Shown: positions 8,375-17,037 of the stretch, one piece after another | How the letters are laid out: each line of letters starts with the position of its first letter | Position numbering within the stretch: the first letter of the stretch is position 1 | Origin: Roseinatronobacter ekhonensis | GTDB taxonomy: Bacteria > Pseudomonadota > Alphaproteobacteria > Rhodobacterales > Rhodobacteraceae | Length of the DNA: 64,000 bases | Reading direction: 5' to 3' | NCBI RefSeq assembly: GCF_900499075.1 | Contig: NZ_UIHC01000003.1 | Span: 62,001-126,000, forward strand | Notes under the pieces: model-generated | Database searches by the model: none | What the model saw: only the letters and a program-made list of their open reading frames with translations | What the model was told of the DNA's origin: nothing | Translations under genes and position numbers: made by a program

Positions 8375-8935
8375 ATGAGTGATACGACCTTCCCCTCCCG
8401 CCCGCAAACCGGCACGGATTTTGCGATGGTGGCCAAGGTTTGCGACCATTGGTCCAGCCTGCGCAGCCGCCATGCACTGCCCGCGCGCGATGCGCTTGAC
8501 CCTGCGGTCATGGCCGATGCGCTGCCGCATGTCTTTCTGGCCGAATTTGTCAGCCCGCGGGTCGCCCGCATCCGGCTCTGCGGCCACGCGATAGAGGATA
8601 CGATGGGCATGGACCTGCGCGGCATGCCGCTGACGGCGTTGTTCAGCGACACCGCGCGGGCAGAGATCATGGCCGCGCTGGAACAGGTGGGCCACGGTGT
8701 GCGCGCCACGCTGGCCTTGCAGGCGGAACCCGGTTTTGGCCAGCCAGACATGATCGCGCAGCTTGCGCTTATGCCGCTGACAGGGGATGACGGGCGCATC
8801 ACACATGTTCTGGGGGTGCTGGAACGCCATGGCCAGATCGGACGCCGCCCGCGCCGCTTTGCAAGCGCAAAACCTGCAATGGCGGCACCCGATCCAGCAC
8901 CAATATTGCGGGTCATCACGGGCGGCAGAACGTAG
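8375..8935 (+). CDS. PAS-domain protein (PAS_5-like)
   Basis: 186 residues forming one PAS-like domain of the type common as single-domain proteins in Rhodobacteraceae. Landmarks are HALPARDALDPAVMADALPHVFLAEF at the domain start and the GMPLTALFSD region in the middle (quoted in parts). It has no kinase, cyclase or DNA-binding domain, so it probably senses or relays a signal through protein contact. The start is ATG 8375, with GAGAG upstream; a TTG 15 bases earlier is in frame. A CtrA-type box lies upstream, hinting at cell-cycle or motility control. Confidence 0.75.
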   Translation: MSDTTFPSRPQTGTDFAMVAKVCDHWSSLRSRHALPARDALDPAVMADALPHVFLAEFVSPRVARIRLCGHAIEDTMGMDLRGMPLTALFSDTARAEIMAALEQVGHGVRATLALQAEPGFGQPDMIAQLALMPLTGDDGRITHVLGVLERHGQIGRRPRRFASAKPAMAAPDPAPILRVITGGRT

Positions 8936-8967
8936 CGCCGGGCCACAACACCCTTGGACCGGGACGG

Positions 8968-9005
8968 AAAAACCAAAAAAGGCGCGCAGACCCAATCTGC
9001 GCGCC
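8968..9005 (-). terminator. Rho-independent terminator of pepF
   Basis: A perfect 10-bp inverted repeat, GGCGCGCAGA (8981-8990) and TCTGCGCGCC (8996-9005), with a 5-base loop. Reading leftward it is followed by TTTTTTGGTTTTT (the A-rich 8968-8980 on the plus strand). It ends the leftward pepF transcript and may also stop the rightward PAS transcript. Confidence 0.88.
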
Positions 9006-9030
9006 GTCTTCAATGCCGGATCGAGCCGCC

Positions 9031-10872
9031 CTATTCCATCGCTTCCAATTCGTCGATGAAGCCCGCGATCATGCTTAGGCCCTTGTCCCAAAAGGCCGGA
9101 TCGGACGCATCCAGACCGAACGGGGCCAACAACTCCTTATGGTGCTTGGACCCGCCTGCCGAGAGCATCTCGAAATATTTGTCCTGAAAACCCTCTGGCT
9201 GCTCTTCATAGACAGCATAAAGCGCGTTTACCAAGCCGTCGCCGAACGCATAGGCATAGACGTAGAACGGCGAATGCACGAAATGCGGGATATAGGACCA
9301 GAAGGTTTCATACCCCTCCATATAGATGAAGACCGGCCCAAGGCTTTCGGCCTGCACGCTCATCCACAGCGCGTTGATGTCGTCGGGCGTCAGCTCTCCG
9401 CCGCGGCGCGCATCATGCAGCTTGCATTCGAAATCGTAGAACGCGATCTGACGAACGACGGTGTTGATCATATCCTCGACCTTGCCCGCCAGCAGGGTCT
9501 TGCGCTCTGCGTCGGTCGTGGCTTTGGCCAGCATCCGGCGGAAGGTCAGCATCTCGCCGAACACGCTGGCGGTTTCGGCAAGTGTCAGCGGGGTAGAAGA
9601 CAACATCTCTCCCTGCGCCGCCGCCAGCCTTTGGTGCACGCCATGCCCCAATTCATGGGCCAGCGTCATTACGTCACGCGGCTTGCCAAGGTAGTTCAGC
9701 ATCACGAACGGGTGCGCGTCGGTCACGGTCGGGTGCGCGAACGCGCCCGGTGCCTTGCCCGGTGTCACGGCGGCGTCGATCCAGCCACGGTCGAAGAACG
9801 GCTCCGCCAGATCGGCCAGCTTGGGGGAGAAACCGGCATAGGCGTCCAGCACCATGTCCTTCGCTTCGGGCCACGCAATGGTGCGCGCGGCTTCCGTCGG
9901 CAGGGGCGCGTTGCGGTCCCAGATCTGCAATTCGTCCAGCCCCAGCCATTTGGCTTTGAGCGCGTAATACCGGTGCGACAGCTTCGGATAGGCTGCAACA
10001 ACGGCGTCGCGCAGCGCCTGCACCACTTCGGGTTCGACATGGTTGGCCAGATGGCGGCCATGCTGCGGGCTGGGCATGTTGCGCCAGCGATCCTCGATTT
10101 CCTTTTCCTTGGCGAGCGTGTTGTGCACCCGCGCAAACAGCCGGATATTCGCCCCGAACACTGCGGCCAAGGCCCGCGCGCCCGCCTCGCGGCGGCTGCG
10201 GTCGCGGTCGGTCAACAGGTTCAGCGTGGCTTCCAGCCCGAAAGGCTCATCTTCGCCCACGACGGGAAACTCCAGCCCCGCCATGGTTTCATCGAACAAT
10301 CGGTTCCACGCGGCAGCCCCGACCGTGGACTGGTCGTGCAGGAATTTTTCCAGCTCGTCCGACAGTTGGTGCGGGCGCATGGCGCGCATCCGCTCAAAAA
10401 CCGGCGCGTAGCGTGCCAGATCGGCGTTTTCGGCCAGCTTGGCATCAAACTCTGCGTCGGGAATGCGGTTCAGCTCCAACGAGAAGAACACCAGCGGAGT
10501 CGTCGCAGTCGTCACGCGGTCCTGCGCGTCCGACATCGCCTTGGCGCGCGCGGTATCGACCGTGTTCTGGTAATAGCGCAGCCCGAAAAACGACATCAGC
10601 CGCCCGGCCTTTAGCTCGATCCCCTCGTAGCGGGTCACACAATCGAGCAGGCCCGCCGCATCAAGCCCGGCCAGCTTGCCCTCGTAGGTGGCGGCGAAAT
10701 CGGCGCATTCGCGGTCCAGCCAGTCGAAGTCTTGCGCGATTTCCGGCGCATCAGGCGCGGCATACAATGCAGAGAAATCCCAGACCGGAAGATCGCCCAG
10801 ATCGGCCCTGCCGCGCGGGCGGTCAAGATCATGGGTAGGGCGGGACACTTGCGTGCGAGGGGGAAAGGTCAT
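9031..10872 (-). CDS. pepF: Oligoendopeptidase F (M3 family)
   Basis: 613-residue cytoplasmic zinc peptidase that cuts short peptides. The HEXXH zinc motif is HELGH at about residues 403-407, within TLAHELGHGVHQRL. The downstream GETASVF-like stretch (ETASVFGEMLTF) supplies the third ligand. The start is ATG 10872, with GGAG about 9 bases upstream; that GGAG overlaps the in-frame ATG at 10884, which is therefore unlikely. Ends before a strong terminator. Confidence 0.93.
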   Translation of the reverse strand: MTFPPRTQVSRPTHDLDRPRGRADLGDLPVWDFSALYAAPDAPEIAQDFDWLDRECADFAATYEGKLAGLDAAGLLDCVTRYEGIELKAGRLMSFFGLRYYQNTVDTARAKAMSDAQDRVTTATTPLVFFSLELNRIPDAEFDAKLAENADLARYAPVFERMRAMRPHQLSDELEKFLHDQSTVGAAAWNRLFDETMAGLEFPVVGEDEPFGLEATLNLLTDRDRSRREAGARALAAVFGANIRLFARVHNTLAKEKEIEDRWRNMPSPQHGRHLANHVEPEVVQALRDAVVAAYPKLSHRYYALKAKWLGLDELQIWDRNAPLPTEAARTIAWPEAKDMVLDAYAGFSPKLADLAEPFFDRGWIDAAVTPGKAPGAFAHPTVTDAHPFVMLNYLGKPRDVMTLAHELGHGVHQRLAAAQGEMLSSTPLTLAETASVFGEMLTFRRMLAKATTDAERKTLLAGKVEDMINTVVRQIAFYDFECKLHDARRGGELTPDDINALWMSVQAESLGPVFIYMEGYETFWSYIPHFVHSPFYVYAYAFGDGLVNALYAVYEEQPEGFQDKYFEMLSAGGSKHHKELLAPFGLDASDPAFWDKGLSMIAGFIDELEAME

Positions 10873-10977
10873 GTCAAACTCCATCTGGTTTCGCCATACC
10901 TAAGCCGCAAGCCCTATCGCTGCAAGGCGGATGGGCCACACCACACCGCAACATGACGCGCAATCAAACGCAGCGCG

Positions 10978-11592
10978 CTATGTAAAAGCCAGAAGCTTGA
11001 CCGCGATCGCCCACATGACCAGCGCAATCAGCCCGTCCAGCACCCGCCATGCTTTTGGGCTGGCGAACAAGGGCCGCAACAGGCGCGCGCCATATCCAAG
11101 GCTGAAAAAGAACAGGAACGACCCTGCAACCGCGCCCGCCCCGAAGCTGAGTTCATCGCCCGGAAAGCGGGTCGAAATGGTGCCGAGCAACACAACCGTA
11201 TCCAGGTAGACATGCGGGTTCAGCCATGTCAGCGCCAGGCAGGTGGCCAGAACGCGCCCCAGCGGCGCGGGCGGGGCTTGGCCCGCGACAACCAGCGCCT
11301 CTGTCGAGCGCAGGGCGCTGGCCGCAGCACGCCAGCCATACCAGCCCAGAAACGCGGCACCCGCAAAGCGCATGACCGGGTCCAGCCATGGCAGAACCGA
11401 CGCGATCCGCGCAAAACTGGTCACGCCCAACACGATCAGAACTGCATCGGATATCGCGCAGGCCAGCACCACGGCCAGCACATGTTCGCCGCGCAAGCCC
11501 TGCCGCAACACAAAGGCGTTCTGAGCGCCGATGGCCAGAATTAGCCCCAGCCCGACGCCAAGGCCGGTCAGAAACACCGCAATGCTGATCAA
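10978..11592 (-). CDS. argO: LysE/ArgO-type amino acid exporter
   Basis: 204-residue membrane protein with about five or six hydrophobic helices. It matches ArgO (arginine exporter) in the signature GAQNAFVLRQG near the N-terminus and LTWLNPHVYLDT in the middle. Such proteins export basic amino acids. The preferred start is TTG 11592, which overlaps the TGA of the upstream gene in a TTGA arrangement; an internal GTG near 11580 is the alternative. Probably co-transcribed with the DUF2478 gene. The exported substrate is inferred from the family. Confidence 0.85.
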   Translation of the reverse strand: MISIAVFLTGLGVGLGLILAIGAQNAFVLRQGLRGEHVLAVVLACAISDAVLIVLGVTSFARIASVLPWLDPVMRFAGAAFLGWYGWRAAASALRSTEALVVAGQAPPAPLGRVLATCLALTWLNPHVYLDTVVLLGTISTRFPGDELSFGAGAVAGSFLFFFSLGYGARLLRPLFASPKAWRVLDGLIALVMWAIAVKLLAFT

Positions 11593-12101
11593 GAGGCAGC
11601 CTGTGCGTGCTGCGCCAAGACCCAGTCGCAAATCGCCTTCGGGTCCGCTGGCAAACCCTGCGCCATGTCACCGGCATAGGCGTGAAAGGCGGCAAGGCTG
11701 TCGGCGCTGACCGCCATGACCACCGGAATATCTGCGGATACTGCCACGGCAATGACGGACCGCCAACCGCGCCCCTCGGCCTCTTGCTTGGCGAATTTGT
11801 TGAGGACCAACGCCTCGGCCCCCTGTGCCAGATCGTACTCGACCAGCCCCACGGCCTGCGCCAGCGCGCTTGCATTCAGGCGGCAGGCCACGGCATGCGG
11901 CCCAAGGTCTTGGCTGATGCGCAGCCTTTGGCCTGAGGCCAGCAACTGCAAATCCATATGGCAGCGCCGCCCGGCCGCGTTTTCGGGATTGTGCTGGACC
12001 GCGCCCGCCAGCCGCAGGCCATGGGCGGACAGAAGGGCCGCCGCATCCGCCATGATACGGTCGGACGCGCCCCGCCCTTGCGCCACAATATAGCCGATCA
12101 T
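11589..12101 (-). CDS. DUF2478 family protein
   Basis: 170 residues. The opening IGYIVAQGRGASDRIMADAA, the GRRCHMDLQLLASGQRLRISQDLG region and the late VLNKFAKQEAEGRGWR block match DUF2478, a family of possible nucleotide-binding proteins often found near molybdenum genes. No biochemical function is established. The start is ATG 12101 with AGGTGG well placed; a TTG 6 bases upstream is less likely. Divergent from mobA, whose context supports a link with molybdenum metabolism, and overlapping argO by 4 bp. Confidence 0.7.
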   Translation of the reverse strand: MIGYIVAQGRGASDRIMADAAALLSAHGLRLAGAVQHNPENAAGRRCHMDLQLLASGQRLRISQDLGPHAVACRLNASALAQAVGLVEYDLAQGAEALVLNKFAKQEAEGRGWRSVIAVAVSADIPVVMAVSADSLAAFHAYAGDMAQGLPADPKAICDWVLAQHAQAAS

Positions 12102-12165
12102 TGACAATCCACCTGCCTGCCTCGACTTTGGCTAAACCATTCCCGCCCCGTGTGAAAGTGCCAAG

Positions 12166-12753
12166 ATGACCCGCGCCAAACCGCCAGCCGTAATCCTTGC
12201 CGGGGGTCTGGCCACCCGCATGGGCGGGGGCGACAAGGTCTTGCTGAAGCTGGGGAAACGGACCTTGCTGGACCACATTCTGGACAGGCTGGCCCCGCAA
12301 GCGGCACCAGTTGCGCTGAATGCCAATGGCGCGGCGGCGCGTTTTGCGCAGTACGGCCTGCCCGTGTTGCGCGACAGCGTGCCAGAGCATCCCGGCCCCT
12401 TGGCGGGGATTCTGGCGGCAATGGACTGGGCGGCAGGGCTTGGTGCGCCGCATGTCCTGACAGTTGCGGGCGACACGCCGTTCTTTCCGCCCGATCTGGC
12501 GGCGCGGCTTGGCACGCAATCCGGCGCGCACCCGGTGCTGGCGACGACCGACCGCGTCCATCCCACAATCGGGCTATGGCCCGTCGCCCTGCGGGGAGAG
12601 CTACGCGCGGCTTTGGGTTCTGGCACGCGCAAGGTCATGCTATGGGCCGACAGTGTCGGCGCAAATCGCGTGGTCTTCGAGGGCGCGGCCCATGATCCGT
12701 TCTTCAACATCAACACCCCCGACGATCTGGCCCGCGCGCAGAGGTATCTATGA
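12166..12753 (+). CDS. mobA: Molybdenum cofactor guanylyltransferase
   Basis: 195 residues. MobA joins GMP to molybdopterin to make the guanine dinucleotide form of the cofactor used by DMSO-reductase-family enzymes. The nucleotide-binding opening ILAGGLATRMGGGDK (residues 10-24) and the VAGDTPFFPPDL metal site are present. Length fits the family. The next gene overlaps its stop codon by 4 bp (ATGA). Confidence 0.93.
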   Translation: MTRAKPPAVILAGGLATRMGGGDKVLLKLGKRTLLDHILDRLAPQAAPVALNANGAAARFAQYGLPVLRDSVPEHPGPLAGILAAMDWAAGLGAPHVLTVAGDTPFFPPDLAARLGTQSGAHPVLATTDRVHPTIGLWPVALRGELRAALGSGTRKVMLWADSVGANRVVFEGAAHDPFFNINTPDDLARAQRYL

Positions 12754-13616
12754 GCTTCGACCGCATCGCCGTGTTGGACTGGTCTGCGGCCAGCACGCCA
12801 AAACGCGGGCGCGACTCTATCTGGCTGGGCGTGGCGGGGCCGAAGGGCACCACGGCTGAAAACCTGCCAACCCGCGCGCTGGCCGCCGCGCGGCTGGACG
12901 CGCTGGTGCAGCAGACACGCGACACCGGAACGCGGCTGTTGATCGCCTGTGACCTGTCCTTTGGGTTCCCCGAGCGCTTCGCCCCGGCCCTGACCGGACA
13001 AAGCAGCGCGCTGGCGGTTTGGGACTGGCTGGCTACGCGCATCCGCGATGACGCCACCAACCGCCACAACCTGCGCGAGGTCGCGGCGCAGGCAAACGCG
13101 CTGTTTGCGGGTGGAGGGCCGTTCTGGGGCAATGGCGCGCGCGCCGATGTGCCGGGATTGCCACGCCGCAAACCCGCGCTTCCCGACGGGCTGCAGGAAT
13201 TCCGGCTGACCGAACGCAATGCCCGTGCCTTGGGGATGGTCCCGAAATCCTGCTGGCAGCTTGCGGGCGCGGGCGCGGTGGGAGCGCAAAACCTAGTCGG
13301 CTTGCCGGTGCTGGCGGGCTTGCGCGCGCGCCACGATGGCGCGGTCGCCGTCTGGCCATTCGAGGGGGCGGATACCCCCGTGGTGCTGGTCGAAACCTAT
13401 ACCGCGTTGGTCGATGACGCGGTGCGCGCCCGCGACGCGGCCACCGTGCGTGATGCGGCGCAAGTCACGCTGCTGGCGCAGGCAATACTGGGGCTGAACC
13501 GTGAAGGCACCCTGCCCGCATTCTTCGCGCCGCCCCCGTCACCCGCCTTGCCAGAGGAAGGCTGGATTTTCGGGCTGGGCCATGGCGCGGCGCTGGCGGA
13601 TGCGCTGCGCGGCTAA
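12750..13616 (+). CDS. Conserved protein of unknown function, RNase H-like fold suspected
   Basis: 288 residues, translationally coupled to mobA through an ATGA overlap. The opening RIAVLDWSAASTPK with a buried Asp on the first strand, then LLIACDLSFGFPERF with a second acidic strand, resembles the RNase H-like DUF429 architecture. I recognise no catalytic family with confidence. It is soluble, with no signal peptide or membrane segment. The tight overlap with mobA suggests a role in molybdenum cofactor handling, but this is inference from position only. Confidence 0.6.
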   Translation: MSFDRIAVLDWSAASTPKRGRDSIWLGVAGPKGTTAENLPTRALAAARLDALVQQTRDTGTRLLIACDLSFGFPERFAPALTGQSSALAVWDWLATRIRDDATNRHNLREVAAQANALFAGGGPFWGNGARADVPGLPRRKPALPDGLQEFRLTERNARALGMVPKSCWQLAGAGAVGAQNLVGLPVLAGLRARHDGAVAVWPFEGADTPVVLVETYTALVDDAVRARDAATVRDAAQVTLLAQAILGLNREGTLPAFFAPPPSPALPEEGWIFGLGHGAALADALRG

Positions 13617-13632
13617 GCGTGCCGGGCAGCCG

Positions 13633-14862
13633 TCACGACCCTGTCGCGCGCTCAAACCAGTTGCGGATGTCCTGGCGGGCATAGTCATCCATCAAAACCG
13701 TACTGCCCGGTGGCATGGCATGGCTGACGCCCGATTGCAGGTAGATCGCTTGCGCGGCGCGCGCGACCTGTGCTTCGGTTTCCAGAACCACCGCTTTTGG
13801 GGCCCAGTGCAGGCCGGGCCAGAGCGGTTCCTCGGCGTGGCACATGGAACAATGGCCCTGCACCGTCCAATACACATCCTCAAAGCCCGCATCGACCATG
13901 AAGCGCGCGGTAGCGGGCGAGAGGCTGGCCACCTCTTCTTCGACATCCTTGGGCTGGCCCATCACCGACAGGATCACCACACCCACGAACAGCACCGCAG
14001 TCGCGGCCCATGTCCACCATTTATACCCCTGCCCCATATGCATGGAGTTGAAGAAATGCCGGATCGTGACCCCCATCAGGAACACCAGCCCCGCGATCAG
14101 CCAGTTATAGTCGGACGCGAAGGCCAGCGGGTAGTGATTGGACAGCATCAGGAACAGGACGGGCAGCGTCAGGTAGTTGTTATGGGTCGAGCGTTGCTTG
14201 GCGATCTTGCCGTATTTCGCATCTGGCGTGCGCCCCGCTTTCAGGTCGGCCACAACGATCTTCTGGTTGGGGATGATGATGAAAAACACATTGCCCGACA
14301 TGATCGTGGCGGTGAACGCGCCCAGATGCAGCAGCGCCGCGCGCCCTGTGAAAACCTGCGTGTAGCCCCAGGCCATGATGACCAGCAGCACGAACAGGAA
14401 CACCATCAGGCGGGTGTTATCCTCGCCAAAACGCGATTTGCACAGTTGGTCATAGATCACCCAGCCAAGGCCCAGCGAGGCCACGGAAATCCCCACCGCC
14501 TGCCAGACTTGCAAATCCATCTTGTCGAGGTCGATCAGGTAGAATTCCGCGCCAACATAATAGACCAGCACCAACAGCACGAAGCCCGACATCCATGTCC
14601 AGTAGCTTTGCCATTTGTGCCAGATCAGGTGGTCGGGCATCTTGTCCGGGGCAATCATGTATTTCTGGATGTGGTAAAATCCGCCGCCATGGACCTGCCA
14701 TTCCTCGCCCGACGCGCCGGGCGCAAGGCTTGGGGATTTGCGCAACCCCAGATCCAGCGCGATGAAGTAAAAGCTGGACCCGATCCACGCGATGGCGGTG
14801 ATCACATGCAGCCAGCGCACGGCAAACTCGGCCCATGCGCCGATCACGGCAAGCTCGAACAT
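13633..14862 (-). CDS. puuD: Membrane-bound urate hydroxylase PuuD
   Basis: 409 residues. PuuD oxidises urate to 5-hydroxyisourate and passes electrons through a C-terminal cytochrome c domain. The N-terminal two thirds holds about eight membrane helices, starting with AEFAVRWLHVITAIAWIG. The heme c motif CSMCH is at about residues 337-341, followed by SHAMPPGST, which supplies a Met ligand. The start is ATG 14862 with AGGAAAGGGG upstream; the 10-residue longer version to 14892 has no site. Divergent from a LysR gene that probably controls it. Confidence 0.95.
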   Translation of the reverse strand: MFELAVIGAWAEFAVRWLHVITAIAWIGSSFYFIALDLGLRKSPSLAPGASGEEWQVHGGGFYHIQKYMIAPDKMPDHLIWHKWQSYWTWMSGFVLLVLVYYVGAEFYLIDLDKMDLQVWQAVGISVASLGLGWVIYDQLCKSRFGEDNTRLMVFLFVLLVIMAWGYTQVFTGRAALLHLGAFTATIMSGNVFFIIIPNQKIVVADLKAGRTPDAKYGKIAKQRSTHNNYLTLPVLFLMLSNHYPLAFASDYNWLIAGLVFLMGVTIRHFFNSMHMGQGYKWWTWAATAVLFVGVVILSVMGQPKDVEEEVASLSPATARFMVDAGFEDVYWTVQGHCSMCHAEEPLWPGLHWAPKAVVLETEAQVARAAQAIYLQSGVSHAMPPGSTVLMDDYARQDIRNWFERATGS

Positions 14863-14900
14863 TTTGGCCCCTTTCCTGAATGAGTTGCGCACAGGCTATA

Positions 14901-14934
14901 CTGGCACGGCGCTTTCTGTTAATTCCATAAAACA
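14901..14934 (+). promoter_or_regulatory. puuD-lysR divergent control region
   Basis: Two overlapping signals lie in the 105-bp divergent region. TGTT-N10-AACA (14917-14934) contains a T-N11-A core of the kind LysR regulators bind. Just before it, CTGGCACGGCGCTTTCT (14901-14917) matches the sigma-54 promoter pattern except that the G of the -12 GC is T, which makes it doubtful. The LysR site is the more plausible of the two. Confidence 0.35.
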
Positions 14935-14967
14935 CCCAGCACTTTCAAATGCAGCCTGAAAATCAAC

Positions 14968-15876
14968 ATGGCCTACCTGAGCAACCTACGCATGTTCGTG
15001 CGTGTCTATGAATTGGGCAGCATGTCGGCTGCGGCCCGTGACCAGCGTACGTCGCCCGCCGTTGCGTCGTCGCGGGTGGCGGAGCTGGAAAAGCACTTGG
15101 GCGCGCGGCTGTTCAACCGCACCACGCGGTCGCTGCAACCCACCTCTAACGGGCGGCTGTTCTACGAGGGCGCGCAACGCGTGCTGGATGCGGTGCAAGA
15201 TGCCGAAGCGGCGCTGACCCATGCCAGTGCGCAACCGCGCGGCACGCTTTTCGTGGCCGCCCCCCTTGGCCTTGGGCGGCGGCTGATCGCGCCGCATGTG
15301 CCCGTGTTCAAAGACGAACACCCGCAGATCGACCTGCGCCTGCGCCTGTCGGACCGCAAGGTGGATGTGACCGCCGAAGGGCTGGATCTGGCTTTTCACC
15401 TTGGCACGCTGGAAGATTCGGGGCTGAAAATGCGGGTGCTGGCCGATTGCCCGCGCGTGCTGTGTGCCTCGCCTGACTATGTCGCGCGCCGCGGGATGCC
15501 GCGTGACGGGGCGGCACTGGTGGCTGACAGGCACGACTGCCTGACACTGCGCTTTCCCGGTGCCACCGAATTTCAATGGGCGCTACAAACGCCCGACGGG
15601 CCGAAACGCTTCAAGATATCCGGGCCGTTCGAGTCGGATGACGGCGATGTGCTGACCGGATGGGCGCTGGACGGGCGCGGGATTATCCTGAAACCGCGCT
15701 TCGAGGTGGCCGAGCATCTGGCCAGCGGGGCGCTGGTTCCGGTCGCGACAGATACCCCGCCACTGCCAGCGACGCTTGCCGCGCTGACCCCGCACCGCCG
15801 CTTGCGCGACCCGAAGGTGATGTTGTTCGTCGATTTCATCGCAACGCGTATGCGCGCTGCGATGGCCGAGACTTAA
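14968..15876 (+). CDS. LysR-family transcriptional regulator
   Basis: 302 residues. The N-terminal winged helix-turn-helix spans about residues 1-60 (LRMFVRVYELGSMSAAARDQ, then AVASSRVAELEKHLGARLFNRTTR). The rest is the periplasmic-binding-like effector domain of the CrgA/DsdC-like type. Divergent from puuD across 105 bp, the usual geometry for a LysR regulator of its neighbour, so urate or an intermediate is a likely effector. It ends overlapping the convergent HPP-CBS gene by 4 bp. Confidence 0.88.
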   Translation: MAYLSNLRMFVRVYELGSMSAAARDQRTSPAVASSRVAELEKHLGARLFNRTTRSLQPTSNGRLFYEGAQRVLDAVQDAEAALTHASAQPRGTLFVAAPLGLGRRLIAPHVPVFKDEHPQIDLRLRLSDRKVDVTAEGLDLAFHLGTLEDSGLKMRVLADCPRVLCASPDYVARRGMPRDGAALVADRHDCLTLRFPGATEFQWALQTPDGPKRFKISGPFESDDGDVLTGWALDGRGIILKPRFEVAEHLASGALVPVATDTPPLPATLAALTPHRRLRDPKVMLFVDFIATRMRAAMAET

Positions 15877-17015
15877 CCCGCGTCCAAGGCCGCACGTCGT
15901 GCCAGAATGGCGACAAGGTCAGTGCGCGACACAACGCCAACCACCCGGCCCGCGTCTATGACCGGGACCGCATGGACCTCTCCATCCGCCATCAGCGGCA
16001 AAAGTGCGGCCAGCGGCGTGTCGGGGGCCACGCCTTCGGCACCGGCGCGCAGGATGTCCTGCGCGACTTCCGGCATGGCGCCGCCCTGCCCAAGCAGGCG
16101 CGCCATGGCGGCACCGAACCGCCCTTTCAGCACCCCCGCATCGCGTGCGGCCCGCGCAATGAGGTCGATCTGGTGCAACGTGCCCGCATACCGCCCACCA
16201 TCACCGACCACGGGGATGGTGGTGAACCGGTGTTTCTGAAACAGATCGGCAACCGTGCCCAAGGGCGTATCGGGCGCAACCGTCACAGGGTCGGGCGACA
16301 TGATATCGCGCGCAGTTAGCGGGCCGGCAAACTGCGCCGCCGCTTCCATTTGTGCCGCCCCGATCAGCCGCGCAAGGTCCGCTGCCCCAAGGTTCGAAGA
16401 TTGCCGGTACCGTTCAAGAATGGCCGACAACTGCCCTTCTGACAGGCCAAGCCGGGCACTGACACCCTGCACGCCTGGCGCCTGCCCGACCGGCCCGTCA
16501 TACTGGCGGAACGGGTAAATCCGCCCGGTCAGTCGCGCATAGGCCGCCGCCATCACGACCAAAGACACCGCGCCCAGCCCGATCGGCGTCAGCACGAACC
16601 ACAAGCCCAGAGGGAAGATTTCTTCGGGGTGCAGAGCCGCCGCCATGGCAACCCCGCCCGCAGGCGGGTGCAAGGCGCGCAGCATCGCCATGGCAAAGGC
16701 CGCGCCCGCCACGGCGAGCGCCACGCGCAAGGCGGCGTCCGGCACAACGTAGCACAGCGAAACGCCAATCAGCGCCCCGAGCGTATTGCCGACAATCACC
16801 GACCAAGGCTGTGCGAGCGGGCTGTTGGGGATGGCAAAGACCATCACCGCCGAAGCCCCAAAGGGCGCGACCAGATAGAGACCGAATTCCGTGTCGATTT
16901 CAGGCGACAGCAGGAACAAACCAAGCAGCCCGACCGCGACCAGGGCACCGAGGCCAGCGCGCAGGGCCTCGAGTAGGCTGACGCGCGCCATGGCCGGACC
17001 TAGGGATTTCCACAT
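15873..17015 (-). CDS. HPP-family membrane protein with two CBS domains
   Basis: 380 residues. The first ~160 hold four hydrophobic segments of the HPP family, named for the conserved motif seen here as LRALHPPAGGVA. Two CBS domains follow (about residues 240-300 and 320-375: DIMSPDPVTVAPDTPLGTVA and a second near LAALLPLMADGEVHAVPVID), which usually bind adenine nucleotides. Some plant and cyanobacterial HPP proteins move nitrite; transport here is inferred. The start is ATG 17015 with AGGGG upstream. It lies 22 bp after the glycosyltransferase gene and is probably in one transcript with it and uraH. Confidence 0.82.
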   Translation of the reverse strand: MWKSLGPAMARVSLLEALRAGLGALVAVGLLGLFLLSPEIDTEFGLYLVAPFGASAVMVFAIPNSPLAQPWSVIVGNTLGALIGVSLCYVVPDAALRVALAVAGAAFAMAMLRALHPPAGGVAMAAALHPEEIFPLGLWFVLTPIGLGAVSLVVMAAAYARLTGRIYPFRQYDGPVGQAPGVQGVSARLGLSEGQLSAILERYRQSSNLGAADLARLIGAAQMEAAAQFAGPLTARDIMSPDPVTVAPDTPLGTVADLFQKHRFTTIPVVGDGGRYAGTLHQIDLIARAARDAGVLKGRFGAAMARLLGQGGAMPEVAQDILRAGAEGVAPDTPLAALLPLMADGEVHAVPVIDAGRVVGVVSRTDLVAILARRAALDAG

Positions 17016-17037
17016 GTCGATCTGCCCCTGTTCGCCG

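Noticed and set aside
9139-10614. A 491-codon plus-strand frame
   Set aside because: Lies wholly antisense to pepF, whose HELGH motif and length are complete; composition is His/Arg/Gln-rich, typical of a shadow frame.
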